This document shows, in pieces, positions 8,093-18,352 of a DNA stretch of 64,000 nucleotides. Numbering within the stretch: position 1 is the first letter of the stretch; the number at the start of each line of letters is the position of its first letter. Under the pieces are notes generated by a model. The model was given only the letters and a program-made list of their open reading frames with translations. It was not told the DNA's origin and searched no databases. The stretch is from Actinomycetales bacterium (GTDB taxonomy: Bacteria > Actinomycetota > Actinomycetes > Mycobacteriales > Micromonosporaceae), in assembly GCA_002919305.1 (NCBI GenBank), contig PKFB01000043.1, forward strand, positions 1-64,000, in the 5' to 3' direction. The position numbers and the translations under genes are program-made.

Positions 8093-10711
8093 TCAGGTGC
8101 CGGATGTGACCCGGTACGCGTCGTAGACACCCTCGACCTTGCGGACCGCCCGAAGCAGGTGCCCCAGGTGCTTGGGGTCGGCCATCTCGAAGGAGAACCG
8201 GCTGACCGCCACCCGGTCCCGGGTCGTGGTGACGCTCGCCTGCAGAATGTTGACCTTCTCCTCCGACAGGGTCTTGGTGATGTCGGCGAGTAGCTTGTGG
8301 CGATCCAGCGCCTCAACCTGAATCGACACCATGAAGGTGCTCGCCGCGCTGGGCTTCCAGGCCACGTCAACCAGCCGCTCGGGCTGAGAGCTGAGCGCAC
8401 CGGTGTTGGGACAGTCGACCCGGTGCACACTGACCCCGCCGGTACGGGTGACGAAACCAAGGATCTCGTCGCCGGGCACCGGGGTGCAGCACCGCGCCAG
8501 CTTGATCCACACGTCGGACTGACCCTGGACCGTCACCCCGGGGTCGTATCCCTGCCGCCGGCGCCGTTGTCGGGCCGGCCGGGTCGGTACCGCGGCCTCG
8601 GCGATGTCCTCGACCGCTCCTTCCTCCCCGCCGAACCCGGCGATCAGACGCTGCACCACCGACTGCGCCGAGACCTGGTTGTCGCCGACCGCGGCGTACA
8701 GGGAGGCGACGTCGTTGTAGTGCAGATCGCGGGCGATCGCGGTGAGCGCCTCGGGGGTGGCCATGCGTTGCAGTGGCAGCCCCTGCTTGCGCATCGCCCG
8801 CACGATGGCTTCCTTGCCCGCCTCGATCGACTCTTCCCGGCGTTCCCGGTTGAAGTACTGACGGATCTTGGTACGGGCGCGTGGGCTCTTGACGAACCCC
8901 AGCCAGTCCTGACTGGGGCCGGCGGTTTCGGACTTGGAGGTGAAGATTTCCACCACGTCGCCGTTGGCGAGCGTGCTCTCCAAGGGCACCAGTTTGCCGT
9001 TGACGCGGGCACCGATGCACTTGTGCCCCACCTCGGTGTGCACCGCGTAAGCGAAGTCAACAGGGGTGGAGCCCTTGGGCAGGGCGATCACGTCGCCTTT
9101 GGGGGTGAAGACATACACCTCCTGGCTGGACAGGTCGAACCGCAACGCGTCGAGGAATTCGCTGGGGTCGCTGGCCTCCCGCTGCCAGTCCAGCAGCTGC
9201 CGCAGCCAGGCCATTTCGTCGATGTGGGCCGGGGGCCCGACGATTGTGGCGCCCTTGGTCTCCTTGTACTTCCAGTGCGCCGCGATACCGTACTCGGCCG
9301 TGCGGTGCATCGCCCAGGTGCGGATCTGCATCTCCACCGGCTTGCCGGTGGGGCCGATCACGGTGGTGTGCAGCGACTGGTACATGTTGAACTTGGGCAT
9401 CGCGATGTAATCCTTGAAGCGCCCCGGCACCGGTTGCCAGTTCGCGTGGATTACACCGAGAGCGGCGTAGCAGTCGCGTACGGTATCCACTAGCACCCGC
9501 AGACCCACCAGGTCGTAGATGTCGCTGAAGTCCCGCCCCCGGACGATCATCTTCTGGTAGATCGAGTACAGGTGCTTGGGGCGACCTGTCACTTCCGCCT
9601 TGATCCGGGCGGCCTTCAGGTCTGCCTTGACCTTCTCCTTGACGTTGTTCAGGAGCGCCTCACGCTGCGGGGTGTGCTCAGCGACCAGCCGGGCGATCTC
9701 TTCGAACCGCTTGGGGTAGAGGGTTTCGAAAGCGAGGTCCTCCAGCTCCCACTTGATGGTGTTCATGCCCAGCCGGTGGGCCAACGGCGCCAGGATCTCC
9801 AAGGTCTCGCGGGCCTTCTGCTCCTGCTTGTGCGTCGGCAGGAACTTCAAGGTTCGCATGTTGTGCAGCCGATCGGCCAGCTTGATGACCAGTACCCGGG
9901 GGTCCTTGGCCATCGCAACCACCATCTTGCGGATGGTCTCGGCCTTGGCGGCATCACCCAGCTTGACCTTGTCCAGTTTGGTGACCCCGTCGACCAGCAG
10001 CGCCACTTCACCCCCGAAGTCGGCGCGCATCTGCTCCAGGGTGTAGGGGGTGTCTTCGATGGTGTCGTGCAGCAGGGCGGCGACCAGGGTGGTGGTGTCC
10101 ATCCCCAGCTCGGCCAGGATCTGCGCGACCGCCAACGGGTGAGTGATGTACGGGTCGCCAGACTTACGGAACTGGCCAGTGTGGTATTTGGCTGCCGTAT
10201 CGTAGGCGCGCTGTAGCAACCGGACATCGGCCTTGGGGTGGCTGGCCCGGTGTGTGGCGACCAGAGGCTCGAGTACCTCCGAAACCTGGGAGGTCTGCCA
10301 CGGCGCATTGAAACGCGCCAATCTCGCCCGTACCCGACGCCCGGTGGGCGCGCTGGCCAGGGCTGCGCCCAGCGGCGGCGGGGCCGGGAGCGACTCCGAC
10401 CCCGAGGTGGTTGTCCCCCCCTGCTTCTGGGTCGGCAGGCTACCGCTGCCCGCTGTGGCTGACCGCCCCTCCGCGGGTCGGCCTTCCACGCCGGCCATGG
10501 TGGAAGGGCGCTCTGTACCGTCGGAGGTGTTCTCCCCGCTGGTGATGGTTTTCGTGCCGTTTGAGACGGCCCGCCCGCGGCTGTCAGCCGGGCGTCCGCT
10601 CTGCCCGTTTCGATCCGGAGCACCGACCAGCCCCACTGGCTGACGCTCCGGGGCACCCTCGGTCGAGGGCGCGAAGTCGCTCGGCACTGCTCGCTCCTCC
10701 GCCTCGCTCAT
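8093..10711 (-). CDS. relA: Bifunctional (p)ppGpp synthetase/hydrolase Rel
   Basis: This 872-residue stringent-response enzyme makes and degrades (p)ppGpp. After a low-complexity N-terminal extension of about 125 residues, the HD hydrolase domain shows HD at 215-216 and ED at 219-220 ([10 protein letters not shown]). The synthetase domain follows, with RFKD at 431-434; the RxKD form is typical of bifunctional Rel, in contrast to the ExDD form of monofunctional RelA. Next come the TGS domain ([19 protein letters not shown]), a Cys-rich conserved segment with [14 protein letters not shown], and a C-terminal ACT domain. The start at ATG 10711 has only a weak ribosome binding site, and the N-terminal extension is not conserved, so a later start is possible. 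The gene lies downstream of apt, as in many actinobacteria. Confidence 0.95.
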   Translation of the reverse strand: MSEAEERAVPSDFAPSTEGAPERQPVGLVGAPDRNGQSGRPADSRGRAVSNGTKTITSGENTSDGTERPSTMAGVEGRPAEGRSATAGSGSLPTQKQGGTTTSGSESLPAPPPLGAALASAPTGRRVRARLARFNAPWQTSQVSEVLEPLVATHRASHPKADVRLLQRAYDTAAKYHTGQFRKSGDPYITHPLAVAQILAELGMDTTTLVAALLHDTIEDTPYTLEQMRADFGGEVALLVDGVTKLDKVKLGDAAKAETIRKMVVAMAKDPRVLVIKLADRLHNMRTLKFLPTHKQEQKARETLEILAPLAHRLGMNTIKWELEDLAFETLYPKRFEEIARLVAEHTPQREALLNNVKEKVKADLKAARIKAEVTGRPKHLYSIYQKMIVRGRDFSDIYDLVGLRVLVDTVRDCYAALGVIHANWQPVPGRFKDYIAMPKFNMYQSLHTTVIGPTGKPVEMQIRTWAMHRTAEYGIAAHWKYKETKGATIVGPPAHIDEMAWLRQLLDWQREASDPSEFLDALRFDLSSQEVYVFTPKGDVIALPKGSTPVDFAYAVHTEVGHKCIGARVNGKLVPLESTLANGDVVEIFTSKSETAGPSQDWLGFVKSPRARTKIRQYFNRERREESIEAGKEAIVRAMRKQGLPLQRMATPEALTAIARDLHYNDVASLYAAVGDNQVSAQSVVQRLIAGFGGEEGAVEDIAEAAVPTRPARQRRRRQGYDPGVTVQGQSDVWIKLARCCTPVPGDEILGFVTRTGGVSVHRVDCPNTGALSSQPERLVDVAWKPSAASTFMVSIQVEALDRHKLLADITKTLSEEKVNILQASVTTTRDRVAVSRFSFEMADPKHLGHLLRAVRKVEGVYDAYRVTSGT

Positions 10712-10951
10712 GGCCCCCGAAACCGCGGCACCCCGGTGGGCGCCCCCCTGGAGACGGTATCCATGATGGATACCCGCTGTACCGGGGTTCCGCGAAGGCC
10801 AATCCTATCCCGACCTCACCATGCCGTGATGACCTCATCACGGCCTCATACCGTCCGAATGGAAAGCGCTACGTAGGGTCAGTCAACGCCATGTCAACCG
10901 CCCCCAATCTGGTCGGGTTACGCCGCCCGGGCGGTTCCACCCCGGGTGGGA

Positions 10952-11542
10952 TCAGACGGTGAGCAAGGCATGTACCGGACAGGTCGAGACCAGCCGGTCG
11001 CGGCCGTTCAGGAAAGCCAGCTCCAAAATCACCGCCAGGCCTACGGCTCGACCACCCGCCTGTTCGATCAGCCGTAGGGTCGCTTCCGCCGTACCGCCGG
11101 TGGCGAGCACATCGTCGACCACCAAGACCCGGTCGCCCGGACGGATTGCATCTGAAGTCAACTCCAGAACGGCTTCGCCGTATTCCAAGGCGTAGGAGAC
11201 CGAGTACGCCGCCCGCGGTAGCTTGCCGGCCTTCCGGACCGGTACCACTCCCACCCCGGTGGCGTACGCGACCGCCGCGGCGATCACAAAGCCCCGCGCT
11301 TCGATCCCCACAACCTGATCGAACGGATTGTCCGCGTAATGCTCGCCGATGGCGTCAATAACCCGCCGGAAACCGGGCCCATCGGCAAACAGTGGAGTCA
11401 GGTCTTTGAAGATGACGCCCGGCCGGGGGAAGTCGGGCACGTCGACCACCCGGCTAGCGATGAGGTCGGCTACCGTCCCGTCCGCCTCGGCCTGAGAGCC
11501 GGTGGCGGACGGGACGGTGTGCCGAGCTGAAGTGTCGGCCAT
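10952..11542 (-). CDS. apt: Adenine phosphoribosyltransferase
   Basis: A 196-residue purine salvage enzyme that converts adenine and PRPP to AMP. The PRPP-binding loop reads VLVVDDVLATGGTAEAT, and the N-terminal core begins at PDFPRPGVIFKDLTPLF. About 25 extra N-terminal residues precede the usual start of homology, so the true start could be downstream. It begins 8 bp after the secF stop, with a weak ribosome binding site, which points to translational coupling within the secD-secF-apt-rel block. Confidence 0.95.
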   Translation of the reverse strand: MADTSARHTVPSATGSQAEADGTVADLIASRVVDVPDFPRPGVIFKDLTPLFADGPGFRRVIDAIGEHYADNPFDQVVGIEARGFVIAAAVAYATGVGVVPVRKAGKLPRAAYSVSYALEYGEAVLELTSDAIRPGDRVLVVDDVLATGGTAEATLRLIEQAGGRAVGLAVILELAFLNGRDRLVSTCPVHALLTV

Positions 11543-11550
11543 CTGATCGC

Positions 11551-12840
11551 CTACCGCTTCCGTCGGGTTCCGCTCCGCTTGGTGTTGCGGGCAGGGCGCT
11601 TACGTACCGGCCGTGCTCCCGGTCGAGGTGCGGCGACGCCCACGACCTCCTTGTCCTGGGCCTCAGCACCCTCGTCCTGATCGTCGGATTCTTCAGAATC
11701 CGCGTCGTCCGACACGTCATCGGCCTTCTGAGAGTCGGCGTCTCGTGTGACGACTCGCCCGTTGTCGGTCTCCAGGGCGGCGCTGTCGCGCTGGCCGTCC
11801 TTGGCCGTCTCCTCAGGACGGGACCGACGCCCCTTCGACGCCGTCCCTCCAGCACCAGCGGACTTGCCTTCGGCCGCCGCCTCCCGACGGGCCAGGATCC
11901 GCTTCTCGTGCGCACGGTACCGCGGTTCCCGTCGCTTGAGGTCGACCAAGATCGGGGTGGCGATGAACAGCGAGGAGTACGCGCCGGCCAACATACCGAT
12001 AAACAGCACCAGCGCCAGGTCGTTGAGGGTACCCACACCGAGCAGACCCGCTCCGATGAACAGCAGGCCGGCCACCGGGAGCAGACCGATAAGGCTGGTA
12101 TTGATCGACCGCATCAGGGTCTGGTTGACCGCCAGGTTGGCCGCTTCCCCGTAGGTCTGCCTGATGCTGCCGAGGAGGCCACGAGTGTTCTCCTGGACCT
12201 TGTCGAACACCACGACGGTGTCGTACAGGGAGTAACCCAGGATGGTGAGCATGCCGATGACGGTGCTGGGGGTGACCTCGAACCCGATCAGGGAGTAGAT
12301 ACCCGCGGTGAGGATCAGGTCGTGCAGCACCGCCGCGAGGGCCGCCAGAGCCATCTTCTGCTCGAAGCGGATCCACAGGTAGAGCATGACCACGGCCATG
12401 AAGACCGCCAGGGCCCACAGCGCCCGCTCAGTGACGCTGCTTCCCCAGGAGGAGCTCACCTCGGAGACGGTGACCTGCTCAGGGTCTATCCCCAGCTCGT
12501 CGGCCAGCGTCTCCCGTACCTCTGCCCGCTGCTCATTGTTCAGCTCACCGGTACGGATGATGTAGGTGGCGCTGTCACCGCGTCCGGCCTCCTGCGCCGA
12601 GGCGATCTCGACATCGAGATCCTCGACGGCACCGCGTACCTCCTCCAGGGTGGCCCGGTCGTTAGCGGGGGCCTGGAACTGGTTTCCCCCCGCGAACTCG
12701 ATGCCCCAGTTGAAACCCCGGATGATCGGGCTGACGATGCTCACCAGCAGCAGTACCACCGACAGCAGGTACCACCACTTGCGCGTACCGATGAAGTCGA
12801 ACCTGGTTTCGCCTCGGTAGAGGCGGCTCAGCACACCCAC
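11551..12840 (-). CDS. secF: Protein translocase subunit SecF
   Basis: A 429-residue RND-like membrane protein that works with SecD to use the proton gradient in protein export. It has one N-terminal membrane segment, a periplasm-side domain with the GIEFAGGNQF signature, and five further membrane segments to about residue 300. The C-terminal tail of about 120 residues is highly charged: it switches from acidic (SDDADSEESDDQDEGAE) to strongly basic at the end. Long charged tails are known in actinobacterial SecF. The start is GTG 12840, one base after the secD stop, so it is translationally coupled. Confidence 0.95.
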   Translation of the reverse strand: MGVLSRLYRGETRFDFIGTRKWWYLLSVVLLLVSIVSPIIRGFNWGIEFAGGNQFQAPANDRATLEEVRGAVEDLDVEIASAQEAGRGDSATYIIRTGELNNEQRAEVRETLADELGIDPEQVTVSEVSSSWGSSVTERALWALAVFMAVVMLYLWIRFEQKMALAALAAVLHDLILTAGIYSLIGFEVTPSTVIGMLTILGYSLYDTVVVFDKVQENTRGLLGSIRQTYGEAANLAVNQTLMRSINTSLIGLLPVAGLLFIGAGLLGVGTLNDLALVLFIGMLAGAYSSLFIATPILVDLKRREPRYRAHEKRILARREAAAEGKSAGAGGTASKGRRSRPEETAKDGQRDSAALETDNGRVVTRDADSQKADDVSDDADSEESDDQDEGAEAQDKEVVGVAAPRPGARPVRKRPARNTKRSGTRRKR

Positions 12841-12841
12841 G

Positions 12842-14812
12842 TCAGGACTCCTTCACACGGATACCGCGCCCACCCGACGGGGTGCTACTCCGCGGATCAG
12901 GGCGCAGATTGCCCAAACCCGAGACCCGGGGATGGGTGACCACACGCCACCGCGACATCAACGCGACGAGCGGGTGGGTGAACAGGAACACGATGAGCAG
13001 GTCGATCACCGTGGACATACCGAGTGTGAAGGCGAATCCCCGGACGGCCCCGATCGCCAGGAAGTACAGCACGATAGCGCCGATGAACGACACGCCGTTG
13101 GCGGAGATGATCGTGCGTCGGGCACGGACCCACGCCCGGGGCACCGCGGCTCGCACCGAGCGGCCTTCCTTGACCTCGTCCTTAAGGCGTTCGAAGAACA
13201 CCACGAAGGAGTCCGCGGTGATACCGATGGCCACGATGAAACCAGCGATACCAGCCAGGGTCAGAGTGAAATCTATCTGGCGCCCCAGCAGGACCAGCAA
13301 CGGATAGATGATGGAGGCCGACACCACCAGGCTGGCCACGACCACCACACCAAGTACCCGGTAGTAGAAGAAGCAGTACAGGATCACCAGCCCGACACCG
13401 ACCGCACCGGCCAGCAACCCAGCCTGCATCTGGTCCAAACCGAGAGTGGGGGAGATCTCGGTCAGGGTCTCCACGTTGAAGGTCAGTGGAAGCGATCCGT
13501 AACGCAGCTGCGCCGCGAGGGTACGCGCCTCATCCCGGCTGAAGCTACCGGTGATCGACGCCTGACCCGCCGGCATCGCCTCTTCGATCTCGGGGGCGGA
13601 GACCACGACGTTGTCCAGCACCACGGCGACCTGCTCGCCCACGTTCTCACTGGTGAGGTCTCGCCACAGCCGGGTGCCTTCGTCGTCGAACTCCATCACC
13701 ACGGTCCAGCCACGACCGGTGGTGTCGAAGGTGAAGTCGGCGCTTTCTATGTGGGTTCCCAGCACCTCGGCGGGCGACAGCAGGTACTTGACGGCCACGG
13801 TCGTCGGGTCATCGTCGTTGTCCTCACTGCAGGCGACGACGATGGCCTCAGGGTCCTGGATCGAGCCCGGTGGGCGCTGGTTGAGCTGCGCACAGGTGAT
13901 CTGCGGGACGGCGAACTGAACCGTCGGCGACAGCACCGCTACCTCAGCGCCGCTGAGCTCCCGGAACGGCCCCAGGATCTCCTCACGCTCGTACGCGTCC
14001 GCTCCGATCAACTCAACGCTGAGCTGCCCAGAGTCGATGGCGTAGTAGTAGTTCGTCAGCTCCGGCCCCAGCTTGTCCAGCACCTCCTCGAGGGTGGGCA
14101 GCTCAGCGGGGACACACGGGGCAGAGGAGGCGTCTGGCGACTCCTCAGACGAGCTCGGCGTGTTGGTCGGACATGGGCTCAAAGAAGCGTTGGGCGACGC
14201 GCTGGCGCTCGCGCTCGGCGTCGGCTCAGTCGACGCAGAAGCGCTGGGGTCCGGCGTCTCAGAAGTGTTAGGGTCCGGCGTCGCGCTCGCGTTGGGGTCC
14301 GACACCGCGGCGTCGCTGGACGACGGAGTGGCACCAGCGCTGGGATCCGGCGTCACGCTCGCGCTGGGATCGGCACTCGGGTCGGTACTCGCGCTCGGGC
14401 TCTCCGATGGACGCTCAACCGGTTCTGGTGAGTCCTGAGTGCTCTGCTGCACCTCCCGGAACCGCAACTCGGCTGGCGCACCGATCTGACGCAACGCCTC
14501 CTCGTTGCTACCGGGAACGTTGACGATGATGTTCCGATCGCCTTGCGTAATAACTTCGGCTTCGGTCACACCGGTGCCGTTGACCCGGTTGGTGATGATG
14601 TCTCGCGCTTGCTCCAACTGCTGCTGGTCAGGAGCTGACCCATCGGGCGTGGTCGCAGACAGCGTCATGGTGGTCCCGCCCTGCAGGTCCAACCCCAGCC
14701 TAGGTATGGGTTCCCTATCCCCGGTGAACAGCACCAGGGCCCATAGTGCCGCGACGATCGCCAGGAGTACCGCGAAGTAACGCGAGACGCGCAACTGGCC
14801 AGATGGTGCCAC
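12842..14812 (-). CDS. secD: Protein translocase subunit SecD with a large low-complexity insert
   Basis: A 656-residue partner of SecF. An N-terminal membrane segment is followed by LGLDLQGGTTMTL, the P1 domain, and six transmembrane segments in the last 200 residues. Between residues about 122 and 236 the P1 region carries a Ser/Pro/Asp/Ala-rich insert that standard SecD lacks. The frame is open to 14938, but I chose GTG 14812: the protein then begins near the conserved APSGQLRVSRYF segment and is preceded by CAGGAC. The gene lies between yajC and secF, as usual. Confidence 0.94.
   Translation of the reverse strand: MAPSGQLRVSRYFAVLLAIVAALWALVLFTGDREPIPRLGLDLQGGTTMTLSATTPDGSAPDQQQLEQARDIITNRVNGTGVTEAEVITQGDRNIIVNVPGSNEEALRQIGAPAELRFREVQQSTQDSPEPVERPSESPSASTDPSADPSASVTPDPSAGATPSSSDAAVSDPNASATPDPNTSETPDPSASASTEPTPSASASASPNASLSPCPTNTPSSSEESPDASSAPCVPAELPTLEEVLDKLGPELTNYYYAIDSGQLSVELIGADAYEREEILGPFRELSGAEVAVLSPTVQFAVPQITCAQLNQRPPGSIQDPEAIVVACSEDNDDDPTTVAVKYLLSPAEVLGTHIESADFTFDTTGRGWTVVMEFDDEGTRLWRDLTSENVGEQVAVVLDNVVVSAPEIEEAMPAGQASITGSFSRDEARTLAAQLRYGSLPLTFNVETLTEISPTLGLDQMQAGLLAGAVGVGLVILYCFFYYRVLGVVVVASLVVSASIIYPLLVLLGRQIDFTLTLAGIAGFIVAIGITADSFVVFFERLKDEVKEGRSVRAAVPRAWVRARRTIISANGVSFIGAIVLYFLAIGAVRGFAFTLGMSTVIDLLIVFLFTHPLVALMSRWRVVTHPRVSGLGNLRPDPRSSTPSGGRGIRVKES
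14105..14449 (-). repeat. Low-complexity DPSAS-type insert coding region in secD
   Basis: About 115 codons encode an imperfect repetition of Asp-Pro-Ser/Asn-Ala-Ser and similar units, ending near a pair of cysteines. The peptide would lie on the outer face of the membrane, within the P1 domain. It resembles the inserts in both cyclophilins a few kilobases away. Confidence 0.8.
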
Positions 14813-15110
14813 GGTTGTCCTGTCTCCCCTGCTGTCGTGGCGCCGGCGGGAGCGCCGCCCACCGACCCTCGATGGTGTGGTGCGGATCGACACCGATCCG
14901 CGATTCGTTCCAGTATTCACGCCAGTCATCCAGGCCAATCACCCGGACGACTGGTCTACACGCGCCGATAGATCCGTACCTTACAGGTCCTTGGTCGTTT
15001 GTCGTGATCCCTGACCGTCTGACCGGCGGCTCCAGCAATCACCCGTCTTCACGGGTTGATGCGCCCCCATGAGGACAAGACCGGTCAACGGAAAGATCCA
15101 CGCCGCGGGC

Positions 15111-15467
15111 TCAGTTCTTCAAGGGGTTACCGTCGTTGGGGTCACTCTTCCGGTTGATCACCCGGGCGATCGCGCCTCGGGCGTACCGGTTGGTCACTCC
15201 CGGAGCGACCTCCAGCGTGACGGTGTCGTCGGAGGTCTCCACCACGGTGCCGTACAGGCCGCCCATGGTCATGACCTCATCCCCAACGGTCAACTGCGAC
15301 TGCATCTGCTGCAATTCACGTCGCTGACGTTGCTGCGGCCGGATAAGGAAAAGCCACATCGCCAGGATCAAGACGACGAATAGCAGCAGTGAGATGTAGC
15401 TACCGCTACCGCCACCGCCGTTTTCCTGGGCGAGGAGTGGGGCTGCCAGACGTTCCGCGGAGTGCAC
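15111..15467 (-). CDS. yajC: Preprotein translocase subunit YajC
   Basis: A 118-residue single-pass membrane protein associated with SecDF. It has a short Gly/Ser-rich N-terminus, one membrane segment (about 24-43), the conserved FLIRPQQRQRRE stretch, and a small cytoplasmic domain with LTVGDEVMTMGGLYGTV. The start is GTG 15467, preceded by GGAAGGACC at good spacing. The gap to secD is about 300 bp, so secD may have an additional promoter. Confidence 0.93.
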   Translation of the reverse strand: MHSAERLAAPLLAQENGGGGSGSYISLLLFVVLILAMWLFLIRPQQRQRRELQQMQSQLTVGDEVMTMGGLYGTVVETSDDTVTLEVAPGVTNRYARGAIARVINRKSDPNDGNPLKN

Positions 15468-15839
15468 AGTCGGTCCTTCCAGTTATATAGGCCTCGTCCC
15501 CAGGCTCCGTCGTGACCGCATGGTGGCCCCGTCAATGAGCCTGTGGGCTCGGTGGCTTGTCGGGTTAACGGGCTATCGAGGCACAGGCTATCCGCACGCC
15601 ATGGCGTTGGCCCCTGTGGGGCCGCCGGCGTGCAATAGGTTCTTTGGGTAGAACCGCCGGGAGTCTATTAGGTCACAGGTCACATCAGCAGGGGTGACCT
15701 AGGTCACGGTCCCGTTACAGCCTTCCGCACCCACCAGGTGTGACGGCATGACGGCCACCGCGCGCTACCTTGCGATACCCCGCCGTTTCAGCCGGTGCCG
15801 TTTCAGCGCTGCGCCTTGCGGCGGCGGATTCGGCGCGGC
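15468..15839. other. yajC upstream region and ruvB 3' region, no gene
   Basis: The 372 bp hold a hairpin downstream of ruvB (15594-15633) and presumably the yajC-secDF promoter. No protein-like frame or recognised RNA was seen. Confidence 0.5.
15594..15633 (-). terminator. Nested hairpin downstream of ruvB, possible terminator
   Basis: Outer arms GCACGCC (15594-15600) and GGCGTGC (15627-15633) enclose an inner GGCCCC-TGT-GGGGCC hairpin (15609-15623). It lies about 200 bp beyond the ruvB stop on the minus strand, without a U-tract. Confidence 0.45.
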
Positions 15840-16982
15840 TCACCCTCCCGACTCGGTCGCCTCAAACAGCTCCCCCTGCGTACCGAAGGCCCCGGGTGGC
15901 GGGGTGAGCCCCAGGTGACGCCAGGCCGCGGCCGTGGCTACCCGACCACGGGGCGTGCGGGCCAGCAGACCCGCGCGGACCAGGTAGGGCTCACACACCT
16001 CCTCCACGGTGTCGGGCTGCTCCCCCACCGCCACCGCCAACGTGGTCAGCCCGACCGGGCCGCCTCCGAAGGAGTTCACCAGGGCACCCAGGACCGCCCG
16101 GTCTAGCCGGTCCAGCCCCAATGGATCCACGTCGTAGACCGCCAGCGCCGCATGCGCCACCTCGCGGGTCACCACGCCCCCGGCGCGCACCTCGGCATAG
16201 TCGCGGACCCGCCGCAGCAGTCGGTTAGCGATCCGGGGGGTGCCGCGGGAACGACTGGCGATCTCCGCTCCCCCTTCAGGGGTCAGCGCCACCCCCATGA
16301 TGCGCGCTGAGCGGGCCAACACCTGCTCTAGCTCCTCGGGGGTGTAGAAGTCCAGATGCGCCACGAACCCGAATCGGTCCCGCATCGGGCCGGTCAGCAA
16401 CCCCGACCGGGTGGTGGCGCCGACCAGCGTAAACGGCTCCAGCTCCAAGGGGATCGCGGTGGCGCCAGGGCCCTTGCCCACCACCACATCCACCCGGAAG
16501 TCCTCCATCGCGCTGTACAGCAGCTCCTCAGCGGGCCGCGCCATCCGGTGAATCTCGTCGATGAACAGCACGTCTCCGCGCCCCAGGCTGGTGAGCAACG
16601 CAGCCAGATCGCCGGAGCGTTCAATCGCCGGGCCACTGGTCAGCCGCAGCCCAGCCCCCAGCTCGGCCGCCACGATCATCGCCAGCGTGGTCTTCCCCAA
16701 GCCGGGAGGCCCAGCCAACAGAATGTGGTCGGGTGGGGTGCCGCGCCGCCGCGCCCCGGCCAGCAACAGCTCAAGCTGCTCCCGGACCCGCTGCTGGCCG
16801 ATGAACTCCGCCAACCGGCGGGGACGCACGCTCGCTTCGGCCTCGTGGTCGTCCCCGCCGGCGTAGGCCGACACCACCTCGCTCCCGGCGTACCCCGCGG
16901 TGTTCCGCGGTGCCGCGTCGAAGCCCGCACGGGTCGGTACCGGATCCCCGAACCGGCTGGATCGCGCCTCGTGATCGTTCAC
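15840..16982 (-). CDS. ruvB: Holliday junction branch migration helicase RuvB
   Basis: A 380-residue AAA+ motor that drives branch migration with RuvA. It shows Walker [10 protein letters not shown], Walker B DEIH, sensor 1 GATTRSG, an arginine-finger region GPMRDRFGF, and a C-terminal winged helix. About 45 N-terminal residues before [12 protein letters not shown] are non-conserved. The start is GTG 16982, with GGGAGGGAT upstream. The gap to ruvA is 22 bp, so the ruvC-ruvA-ruvB operon order is kept. Confidence 0.96.
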   Translation of the reverse strand: MNDHEARSSRFGDPVPTRAGFDAAPRNTAGYAGSEVVSAYAGGDDHEAEASVRPRRLAEFIGQQRVREQLELLLAGARRRGTPPDHILLAGPPGLGKTTLAMIVAAELGAGLRLTSGPAIERSGDLAALLTSLGRGDVLFIDEIHRMARPAEELLYSAMEDFRVDVVVGKGPGATAIPLELEPFTLVGATTRSGLLTGPMRDRFGFVAHLDFYTPEELEQVLARSARIMGVALTPEGGAEIASRSRGTPRIANRLLRRVRDYAEVRAGGVVTREVAHAALAVYDVDPLGLDRLDRAVLGALVNSFGGGPVGLTTLAVAVGEQPDTVEEVCEPYLVRAGLLARTPRGRVATAAAWRHLGLTPPPGAFGTQGELFEATESGG

Positions 16983-17004
16983 GCCTTATCCCTCCCGCCT
17001 GATC

Positions 17005-17610
17005 TCACCGGGTCCGGCCCAGCAGCTGGATGGCCTGGCGCAGCAGATCAGGTACGCGGGCCGAAGCCCCATCCACGCCCCGGCCGACAATCTCCACCGC
17101 CTCATTGGCCTGGCTGGAGGACCAGCCCAGTCCGATCAGCGCCTGGTACACCTGCTCCCGCCACGGCGCCTCCGCGGCGCCGCTTGCGGACTGCTCATCA
17201 ACATCGGCCATGGCACCGACACGATCCCGCAACTCCAGGATCAGCCGCTCGGCGCCCTTCTTGCCGATCCCCGGTACGCGGGTGAGGGCCGCGACGTCAC
17301 CGGTGGCGATGGCCTGGCGGAGCGTGCGGGGGTTGTGCACGGACAGTATCGCCTGAGCCAGGCGGGGACCCACCCCGCTGGCGGTCTGGAGCAGCTCGAA
17401 CAGCGCCCGTTCGGCGTCGTCGGTGAAGCCATAGAGGGTCAGGGAGTCCTCCCGGACCACGAGGCTGGTGGCCAGCCGTGCCTCCTGCCCCACCCGCAAC
17501 CGCGACAGGGTGGCCGGGGTGCACACCACCGCGATGCCTACGCCGCCCACCTCCACCACGGCCTTATCCGGCCCGACGGCCGTCACCACGCCCCGCACAC
17601 TCGCGATCAC
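17005..17610 (-). CDS. ruvA: Holliday junction DNA-binding protein RuvA
   Basis: A 201-residue protein that binds four-way junctions and loads RuvB. It contains the OB domain (MIASVRGVV start), tandem helix-hairpin-helix motifs (GVGPRLAQAIL and VPGIGKKGAERLILEL) and the C-terminal RuvB-binding domain (ALIGLGWSSSQANEAV). The start is GTG 17610, behind GGAGGACAGCG. RuvC lies 175 bp upstream on the same strand. Confidence 0.96.
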   Translation of the reverse strand: MIASVRGVVTAVGPDKAVVEVGGVGIAVVCTPATLSRLRVGQEARLATSLVVREDSLTLYGFTDDAERALFELLQTASGVGPRLAQAILSVHNPRTLRQAIATGDVAALTRVPGIGKKGAERLILELRDRVGAMADVDEQSASGAAEAPWREQVYQALIGLGWSSSQANEAVEIVGRGVDGASARVPDLLRQAIQLLGRTR

Positions 17611-17785
17611 CGCTGTCCTCCTGCTCGGTCACACCTGTGGTGGTGTCGGCTGGCCGTACGCCACCCAGCACGGATAGGCCACCTCGGCCCTCCGCCCACT
17701 ACGGTCGCCCGCATTCGGCTGGGCAGCTTGTGGGCCCGGGCCGGTGACGTCGACATGCCCGACGCCTCTCCCTCAGCCGCGGCCG

Positions 17786-18352
17786 TCATCGCCCCCACGC
17801 TCCCATCCCGGTCCCGGTACCTCCACGGCCGAACCCGCCACCCCGCACGGCCCGAACCGCAGCGGCCAGCCTGTCCTGGGCGGTGCCTCGCCAGATATGG
17901 CAGATGGCCAGCGCGAGAGCGTCGGCGGCGTCAGCGGGGCGCGGCGGGGTGTCCAGCCGCAGCAGGCGGGTGACCATCGCGGTGATCTGCTTCTTGTCCG
18001 CCTGCCCGGAGCCGGTGACGGCGGCCTTCACCTCGCTGGGCGTGTACATGCCGACCGGCAGCCCCGCGCTCGCGGCGGCCAGCACGGCGATCGCACCGGC
18101 CTGGGCGGTCCCCATCACGGTACGCACGTTGTGCTGGCTGAACACCTTCTCCACCGCCACGGTGTCCGGCCGGTGCGTGGCGATCAACTCTCGGATCTCC
18201 CGGTCCAGGGCGAGCAGCCGATCGGGAAGAGGGTCATCCACGGGCGTACGCACCACGTCCGCGATGATCATGCGGCACTGCCGGCCAGGGGCGCCCTCGA
18301 CGATGCCGACCCCACACCGGGTAAGCCCTGGATCCACCCCCAGCACCCGCAC
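17786..18352 (-). CDS. ruvC: Crossover junction endodeoxyribonuclease RuvC
   Basis: A 188-residue nuclease that resolves Holliday junctions. The catalytic acidic residues are visible as Asp7 (VLGVDPGLT), Glu68 (VAVEKVF) and Asp141/Asp144 (DAADALALA). The frame extends upstream to 18457, but I chose GTG 18352: it gives the usual RVLGVDPG N-terminus and has AAGGGAG 8 nt upstream. The C-terminal 25 residues are Gly/Arg-rich. Upstream, where yebC would be expected, the NACHT-LRR gene intervenes. Confidence 0.95.
   Translation of the reverse strand: MRVLGVDPGLTRCGVGIVEGAPGRQCRMIIADVVRTPVDDPLPDRLLALDREIRELIATHRPDTVAVEKVFSQHNVRTVMGTAQAGAIAVLAAASAGLPVGMYTPSEVKAAVTGSGQADKKQITAMVTRLLRLDTPPRPADAADALALAICHIWRGTAQDRLAAAVRAVRGGGFGRGGTGTGMGAWGR

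Noticed and set aside
8297..9493. 398-codon plus-strand frame opposite rel
   Set aside because: Antisense of the Rel coding region, with Rel domains clearly readable on the minus strand.
12932..14431. 499-codon plus-strand frame opposite secD
   Set aside because: Shadow of secD; its composition reflects reversed SecD codons.
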